The notes beneath the pieces were generated by a model, which was given only the letters and a program-made list of their open reading frames with translations, was not told where the DNA came from and searched no databases. 19,714 nt of DNA. It comes from Lachnospiraceae bacterium UBA7110 (lineage in GTDB: Bacteria > Bacillota > Clostridia > Lachnospirales > Lachnospiraceae). Position numbers and translations under genes: made by a program. The stretch lies in NCBI GenBank assembly GCA_002492295.1, contig DKYC01000134.1, forward strand, positions 1 to 19,714. Direction: 5' to 3'. Positions 15,394-19,714 of the stretch are shown here, one piece after another (position 1 is the stretch's first letter; every line of letters begins with the position of its first letter).

Positions 15394-16257
15394 TTGATTA
15401 TTTTTGTAATACTGGTACTGGTTTTTGTGTTTTTCCTTGCGGTAGGACTGATTGACGGGAACCGCTTCGAGGTGGTTTCGCAGGAACTGACACTGCCAAA
15501 GCTGAAAAAGGAATGCAGGCTTGTGCTTATTTCAGATGTACACAATAAGGTCTATGGTGATAAAAATATGCTGTTTATCAAGGCGGTTCAAAATATAAAC
15601 CCGGATTTTATCGTGCTTGCAGGCGATCTTGTGACATCAAGGGCTGGAGAGGATATGATGCCGGGAATACAGCTCGCCCGTGAACTGTGCAGGGAGTTTC
15701 CGGTATACTACGGACTTGGGAACCATGAGTCAAAGATTAAGGAGCAGCGCGACAAATTCGGAGACCAGTTTGAGATGTTAAAAACTGATTTGGATGTCGA
15801 AAATATGCAACTGCTTGAAAACAAGAGCGTGGAGCTTGCGGAATATAACATCAGAATAACAGGTTTGGAACTTTCCCTGGAATATTTTGTGCACTTTAAA
15901 CGGACAGAAATGGAGGAGGGCTATCTTGAACGCATGGTCGGAACGGCGGATGACAGGATGTGCAATTTACTGATAGCCCACAATCCTGACTACTTTCCCG
16001 AATACGCGAGATGGGGGGCACAGCTTGTACTTTCCGGCCATGTCCACGGCGGTATCATGCGCCTTCCTTTGCTTGGCGGCGTAATTGCCCCTTCCTACAG
16101 GCTGTTTCCGAAATATGACGGCGGCATTTACAGGGAAAACGGTGCCGTTATGCTGCTTGGGCGCGGGATGGGTTCGCATACGCTGCCGTTTCGCTTTTTT
16201 AACCCGGCGCAACTGTATGTGGTGACGTTGAAACCGTGCCGTAACGGGAAGCCGTAG
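15394..16257 (+). CDS. membrane-anchored metallophosphoesterase (calcineurin-like, YkuE/YaeI type)
   Basis: This binuclear metal phosphoesterase has 287 residues. One N-terminal membrane segment (residues 2-20, FVILVLVFVFFLAVGLI) tethers it, with no cleavable signal. Metal-binding motifs in order are DVH (48-50), GDLV (77-80), GNHE (109-112), H196 in AHNPD and GHVHGG (215-220); all expected ligands are present. YkuE-like relatives act on UDP-diacylglucosamine or similar lipids or on cyclic dinucleotide-type substrates, but the substrate here is unknown. The start is TTG 15394, preceded by the purine run AAGGAAGGGA (15377-15386); no ATG follows before the first motif. The TTG overlaps the stop of a possible 34-residue ORF (15293-15397). 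No terminator follows before scpA. Confidence 0.92.
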   Translation: MIIFVILVLVFVFFLAVGLIDGNRFEVVSQELTLPKLKKECRLVLISDVHNKVYGDKNMLFIKAVQNINPDFIVLAGDLVTSRAGEDMMPGIQLARELCREFPVYYGLGNHESKIKEQRDKFGDQFEMLKTDLDVENMQLLENKSVELAEYNIRITGLELSLEYFVHFKRTEMEEGYLERMVGTADDRMCNLLIAHNPDYFPEYARWGAQLVLSGHVHGGIMRLPLLGGVIAPSYRLFPKYDGGIYRENGAVMLLGRGMGSHTLPFRFFNPAQLYVVTLKPCRNGKP

Positions 16258-16298
16258 GCTGAACCGTTATACAGTGCCAAAGCGAATAACAGTTTGCC

Positions 16299-16327
16299 TT
16301 GCACTTTCCTTCAATTCCATGTAAAAT
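16299..16327 (+). promoter_or_regulatory. likely sigma-A promoter of scpA-scpB-udk
   Basis: TTGCAC (16299-16304) and TAAAAT (16322-16327) are spaced 17 bp. Transcription would begin near 16334, 28 nt before the scpA ATG. The -10 box lies in the loop between the arms of the inverted repeat at 16308-16353. Confidence 0.6.
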
Positions 16328-16353
16328 AAAAAAGATTTGGATGGAATTGGAGG
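16308..16353 (+). promoter_or_regulatory. inverted repeat covering the scpA ribosome binding site
   Basis: CCTTCAATTCCAT (16308-16320) is complementary to ATGGAATTGGAGG (16341-16353): twelve Watson-Crick pairs plus one G-U, with a 20-nt loop. The right arm contains GGAGG (16349-16353), the scpA Shine-Dalgarno sequence. In a transcript that includes both arms, the site would be buried. As DNA, the repeat could instead be a repressor site around the -10 box. Confidence 0.6.
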
Positions 16354-16361
16354 TTTTTGGC

Positions 16362-17111
16362 ATGAGCTTATCCGTGCGACTCGAGGTATTTGAAGGCCCG
16401 CTTGACCTTTTGCTGTATTTAATTGAAAAAAATAAGATTGATATTTATGACATTCCGATTGTGATGATAACGGAACAGTACCTTGATTATATCAGGAATA
16501 TGCAGCGGCAGGATATGAATGTGATGAGCGAGTTTCTCGTGATGGCGGCAACGCTGCTTGACATTAAATGCAGAATGCTCCTTCCCAAAGAGGTCAATGA
16601 AGAAGGTGAGGAAGAAGATCCGAGGGCGGAGCTGGTACAAAAACTTTTGGAATATAAGATGTATAAGTATATGGCATTTGAACTTAGGGACAGGCAGGTT
16701 GATGCCGCAAAAACATGGTATAAAAAGCCCATGCTGCCAAAAGAGGTACGCGATTATAAGGCGCCGATTGATTATGAGACGCTTGTCGGTGACATGAATC
16801 TGGCGAAATTAAATGAGATTTTTAAATCCGTGATGCGCCGTCAGGAGGACAAGATTGACCCCATCAGAAGCCGCTTCGGGAAGATTGAAAAAGATGAAAT
16901 CAATCTTGAGGAGAAGCAGGGGTATATCGAGGAATTTGTGAAAAACCATAAGCGGTTTAGTTTTCGGAGGCTTTTGGAGAAACAGGGCAGCAAAATGGAA
17001 ATCATTGTGACGTTTATGGCTGTGCTTGAGATGATGAAGCAGGGAATTATCTCTATTGAGCAGGAGTGTGCCTTTGCGGATATCATAATCACGTCAAGCC
17101 TTGCGGCGTAG
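16362..17111 (+). CDS. scpA: segregation and condensation protein A
   Basis: ScpA is the kleisin subunit that bridges SMC heads and binds ScpB, forming the condensin that organises and separates the chromosome. It has 249 residues, normal for the family. The N-terminal SMC-neck-binding part begins VRLEVFEGPLDLLLYLIEKN and continues with DIYDIPIVMITEQYLDYI and FLVMAATLLDIKCRMLLPK. A charged ScpB-binding linker (about 85-175) follows, and a C-terminal winged helix includes MEIIVTFMAVLEMMKQG. ATG 16362 is set by GGAGGT (16349-16354) with a 7-nt spacer; an in-frame start at 16341 would lie over that site. The ribosome binding site falls in a long inverted repeat. scpB follows after 5 nt, as is usual. 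Confidence 0.96.
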   Translation: MSLSVRLEVFEGPLDLLLYLIEKNKIDIYDIPIVMITEQYLDYIRNMQRQDMNVMSEFLVMAATLLDIKCRMLLPKEVNEEGEEEDPRAELVQKLLEYKMYKYMAFELRDRQVDAAKTWYKKPMLPKEVRDYKAPIDYETLVGDMNLAKLNEIFKSVMRRQEDKIDPIRSRFGKIEKDEINLEEKQGYIEEFVKNHKRFSFRRLLEKQGSKMEIIVTFMAVLEMMKQGIISIEQECAFADIIITSSLAA

Positions 17112-17116
17112 CAGAA

Positions 17117-17731
17117 ATGAGGTTTGCTTTGGAAGATAAAAAGACAGGAAACAGGAACGAACATAAAAAAATGATGGCAGTGATTGAGGCTGTCCTTTTT
17201 GCAATGGGCGATTCCGTGGAGATGGGTAAGCTTGTCCATGTGCTGGAAAAAAGCGAAAGGGAAATCCGTGAAGTGATTGCCGAAATGAATGATGGGTATG
17301 AAAAGGATGACCGCGGAATTTATATTGCGGAGCTTGAAAATTCCTTTCAGCTTTGCACAAAGCCGGAGCTTTATGAATACCTGATTAAGGTCGCAAAAGC
17401 GCCGAGGAAGTATGTAATGTCGGATACGCTTTTGGAAACGCTTTCCATCATTGCGTACAAGCAGCCCGTGACGAGGCTTGAGATTGAAAAAATCAGGGGC
17501 GTAAGCTGTGACCATGCGGTGAACAGGCTTTTGGAATTTAACCTGATACAGGAGCTTGGACGACTTGACGCGCCTGGCAGACCGCTCCTGTTTGGAACGA
17601 CGGAGGAGTTTTTGCGTACGTTTGGCGTAAAATCCTTGGGGGATTTGCCGACTTTGGACGCGGAGCAGCTTGAGGATTTTAAAAAGCAGGCGGAGGAAGA
17701 GGCAAAAGCAGACGTGCAGGTTGAAATTTAG
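17117..17731 (+). CDS. scpB: segregation and condensation protein B
   Basis: ScpB dimers bind the ScpA linker in the SMC-ScpAB complex. The product is two winged-helix domains: AVIEAVLFAMGDSVEMGKL opens the first, and the second carries ETLSIIAYKQPVTRLEIEKI and GRLDAPGRPLLFGTTEEFLR, both strongly conserved in ScpB. The acidic tail is rich in Glu. The exact start is uncertain. ATG 17117 (204 residues) has no clear ribosome binding site; TTG 17129 has GAGGT 5 nt upstream; ATG 17171 would begin near the family's usual N-terminus. All lie after the scpA stop, so the genes are closely linked and translation may be coupled. udk follows after 23 nt. Confidence 0.94.
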   Translation: MRFALEDKKTGNRNEHKKMMAVIEAVLFAMGDSVEMGKLVHVLEKSEREIREVIAEMNDGYEKDDRGIYIAELENSFQLCTKPELYEYLIKVAKAPRKYVMSDTLLETLSIIAYKQPVTRLEIEKIRGVSCDHAVNRLLEFNLIQELGRLDAPGRPLLFGTTEEFLRTFGVKSLGDLPTLDAEQLEDFKKQAEEEAKADVQVEI

Positions 17732-17754
17732 CTGGCTTTACGATAGGGAGAAAT

Positions 17755-18390
17755 GTGTTGAAAATGGAAAACGATAGAAAAATATGTGTTCTTGGCGTGG
17801 CGGGAGGTTCCGCGTCGGGGAAGACGACAATCATCAAAAAGCTTCAGGAATATTTCGGCGAGGACATTGCCGTAATCAGCCACGATAATTATTATAAGGC
17901 ACATGACGATATGCCTTTTGAGGAGCGCTGCAGGCTTAATTACGACCATCCGGATTCGTTTGAGTCGCAGCGGATGGCGGCGGATGTGCGAAAGCTTATT
18001 GAGGGACAGCCGATTGACATGCCGACCTACGATTACTGCAACCATAACAGGGCAAAGGAAACCATACGGATTGCGCCAAAAACCGTGATTATCATGGAGG
18101 GGATTTTGGTGCTGGAAAACCGTGAGTTAAGGGATCTGATGGACATTAAAATCTATGTCGATACCGATGCCGACGAGCGGCTGATACGGCGTATCAAGCG
18201 TGATATGATAGAACGCGCAAGAAGCATCGAATCCATTATTGCGCAGTACACAAATACGGTTAAACCTATGCATGAGGAGTTTGTGGAGCCGTCAAAGCGG
18301 TATGCGGATATCATTATTCCAAGGGGCGGCGAAAATGCCCCGGGTGTTGACATGCTGGTCACGTATTTGAATAAAAAGCTTGGCGCATAA
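17755..18390 (+). CDS. udk: uridine kinase
   Basis: This kinase phosphorylates uridine (and usually cytidine) to UMP/CMP in pyrimidine salvage. It has 211 residues, typical. The P-loop GGSASGKT begins near residue 17. Further family motifs are SHDNYYKAHDDMP, LNYDHPDSFE, PTYDYCNHNRAKET and the KTVIIMEGILVL Walker-B-like strand. Then come VDTDADERLIRRIKRD, from the lid region, and VKPMHEEFVEPSKRYADIIIPRGG. AGGGAG at 17745-17750 serves three possible starts: GTG 17755 (spacer 4), TTG 17758 (7) or ATG 17764 (13), which differ by at most three residues. It probably shares the scpAB transcript. The AT-rich 63-nt gap to the next gene shows no clear promoter or terminator. Confidence 0.96.
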   Translation: MLKMENDRKICVLGVAGGSASGKTTIIKKLQEYFGEDIAVISHDNYYKAHDDMPFEERCRLNYDHPDSFESQRMAADVRKLIEGQPIDMPTYDYCNHNRAKETIRIAPKTVIIMEGILVLENRELRDLMDIKIYVDTDADERLIRRIKRDMIERARSIESIIAQYTNTVKPMHEEFVEPSKRYADIIIPRGGENAPGVDMLVTYLNKKLGA

Positions 18391-18453
18391 TTCATAATTG
18401 CCTTTCTTTCAAAATATATTTTTATGAAACCTTTATATAAAGGGAGTAACAAA

Positions 18454-19680
18454 ATGGGAAAGAAAATTGTGGCGCTGCTTATGGCAGTCAGTATTTTTTG
18501 GTCGATGTCAGAATGGTGCGAAGGCGCTTACGTGTATGCGGACGAACTCATGCTTTACGCCAAGTCGGCAGTGCTGATGGACGCCGATTCGGGGCGTGTC
18601 TTATATGAACGAAACGGTTATGAGCCGATGGCAATGGCAAGCACGACAAAAATCATGACGCTGATTGTCACCTTGGAGAATGCAAGCCTTGACGACATGG
18701 TGACGGTTTCTGCTTATGCCGCATCGATGCCGGATGTGCAGTTAAATATCAGGGAGGGTGAGAATTACCGGCTTGGGGATTTGGTTTATTCCCTGATGCT
18801 TGAGTCGCATAATGATTCGGCAGTGGCAATTGCGGAGCATGTGGGCGGCAGTGTGGAGGGTTTTGCCGCGCTTATGAACCAAAAGGCTGAGGAAATCGGC
18901 TGCGTAAATACATATTATATCACGCCAAACGGGCTTGACGCCACGGACGGCGACAAATTTCATTCTACTACGGCAAGGGATCTGGCCCTTGTCATGTCCT
19001 ATTGTATTAAACAATCACCTCAGAAAGAAAAATTCCTTGAAATTACTAGAACACCTTCCCACTCCTTTTCGGATGCTTCCGGACAAAGAAGCTTTAGCTG
19101 TACAAACCATAACGCGTTTTTGGGTATGATGACAGGTGCGCTTTCCGGAAAAACAGGTTTTACGAACAAAGCAGGATATTGCTATGTCGGAGCGTTGGAG
19201 CGCGACGGAAAAACGTTTGTGGTAGCGCTCCTGGCATGCGGCTGGCCCAACCACAAAACATACAAGTGGAACGACACCCGCACACTGATGGAGTTTGGAC
19301 TGGCAAACTATCAATACAGGGGCTTTGAGGAGGCGCAGATACCGGAAAACACGTTTGCGCAGATTCAGGTGACGGGTGCAAAAAGCGATAAAATCGGCAG
19401 TGTCGAGCTGATTGGGGTAGAGCCGTCAAAACCGCAGGACAAATCGCTTTGTCAAACGGAAGGGCTTCTGATGAACAGGGAGGAAAAAATAACCGTAACG
19501 CTTCACAAAGTAAAAGGGCTTAGTGCGCCTGTTGAGAAAGGGCAGAAGGTCGGATATCTCAGTTACAGGGTGGGAGATGAAGAGTGGAAGCGGGTGGATC
19601 TTGTTGCCGCACAGGGAAAAGAAGCGATTGATTTTGCATGGTGCATGAAAATGGTATTTGAAAAATGGAGCATCTCATAA
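18454..19680 (+). CDS. D-alanyl-D-alanine carboxypeptidase, DacF/PBP5 type (second copy)
   Basis: This is a second secreted S11 carboxypeptidase, 408 residues. The signal peptide MGKKIVALLMAVSIFWSM is followed by a probable cleavage after YVYA (A29). The active-site motifs are STTK (63-66), SHN (118-120) and KTG (233-235). The middle motif is SHN where the first copy has SGN; both satisfy SxN. The C-terminal beta domain ends KVGYLSYRVGDEEW, and the final segment (DFAWCMKMVFEKWSIS) looks like a membrane-associating helix. ATG 18454 is supported by AGGGAG at 18441-18446 with a 7-nt spacer; in-frame ATG 18424 lacks one. It follows udk closely and is probably part of the scpA-scpB-udk transcript. 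The sporulation dacF is often near such blocks in Clostridia, but a role in sporulation cannot be read here. Confidence 0.95.
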   Translation: MGKKIVALLMAVSIFWSMSEWCEGAYVYADELMLYAKSAVLMDADSGRVLYERNGYEPMAMASTTKIMTLIVTLENASLDDMVTVSAYAASMPDVQLNIREGENYRLGDLVYSLMLESHNDSAVAIAEHVGGSVEGFAALMNQKAEEIGCVNTYYITPNGLDATDGDKFHSTTARDLALVMSYCIKQSPQKEKFLEITRTPSHSFSDASGQRSFSCTNHNAFLGMMTGALSGKTGFTNKAGYCYVGALERDGKTFVVALLACGWPNHKTYKWNDTRTLMEFGLANYQYRGFEEAQIPENTFAQIQVTGAKSDKIGSVELIGVEPSKPQDKSLCQTEGLLMNREEKITVTLHKVKGLSAPVEKGQKVGYLSYRVGDEEWKRVDLVAAQGKEAIDFAWCMKMVFEKWSIS

Positions 19681-19714
19681 TCAGGAAAAAATAAAAAAAT
19701 TTTTGTTAAATTTC

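Noticed and set aside
19681..19714. A/T-rich tail after the second carboxypeptidase as a terminator
   Set aside because: It has only A and T runs with no GC stem inside the window, so no hairpin can be claimed.
1..19714. Mobile element, phage, CRISPR, defence or toxin-antitoxin system
   Set aside because: No transposase, integrase, repeat array, paired small toxin-antitoxin genes or composition break is visible; all genes are co-directional core or common accessory genes.

Overview
The window reads as a chromosomal housekeeping segment of a Gram-positive, low-to-mid GC anaerobe of the class Clostridia, most likely Lachnospiraceae. That placement is inference from several signs: the era - YqzL-like - recO - glycyl-tRNA synthetase order, the scpA-scpB-udk-dacF block, strong GGAGG-type ribosome binding sites, TTG and GTG starts, sigma-A promoters with extended -10 boxes, and protein wording typical of that family. 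Every supported gene is on the + strand and none is interrupted. I see no rRNA, tRNA, CRISPR array, insertion sequence, phage gene or attachment site, and no intergenic stretch reaches 300 bases.

Layout. 1-141: end of an unknown upstream gene or leader. 142-4949: an M16C zinc metallopeptidase, the ribosome-assembly GTPase Era, a small YqzL-like protein and the repair protein RecO, whose start lies inside the YqzL-like gene. 4933-7185: a promoter in the recO tail drives a lipoprotein of unknown function and a single-chain (alpha2) glycyl-tRNA synthetase, closed by a clear terminator. 7231-10157: a three-gene ABC importer of the TrpXYZ type (lipoprotein receptor, LIV-type permease, ATPase). 10235-12892: alanyl-tRNA synthetase. 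12923-13255: rpsU (ribosomal protein S21) as an isolated unit with a strong promoter and terminator. 13384-14019: a PF06541 membrane protein with its own terminator. 14114-19680: a D,D-carboxypeptidase, a membrane-tethered metallophosphoesterase, the condensin accessory proteins ScpA and ScpB, uridine kinase, and a second D,D-carboxypeptidase.

The themes are translation (Era, GlyRS, AlaRS, S21), DNA repair and chromosome segregation (RecO, ScpAB), cell-wall trimming (two DacF-type enzymes) and nutrient salvage or uptake (ABC importer, Udk). I did not find a convincing new multi-gene system. The observations that stand out are mostly regulatory or structural. A 13-bp inverted repeat would hide the scpA ribosome binding site only in transcripts that begin upstream of a promoter lying between its arms. 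The YqzL-like gene overlaps recO by 62 nt in another frame. RecO appears to lack the zinc-finger segment usual for its relatives. A structured leader with a terminator-like hairpin precedes the YqzL-like gene. Finally, the aminoacyl-tRNA synthetase genes and the TrpXYZ-type importer have no room for T-box leaders.
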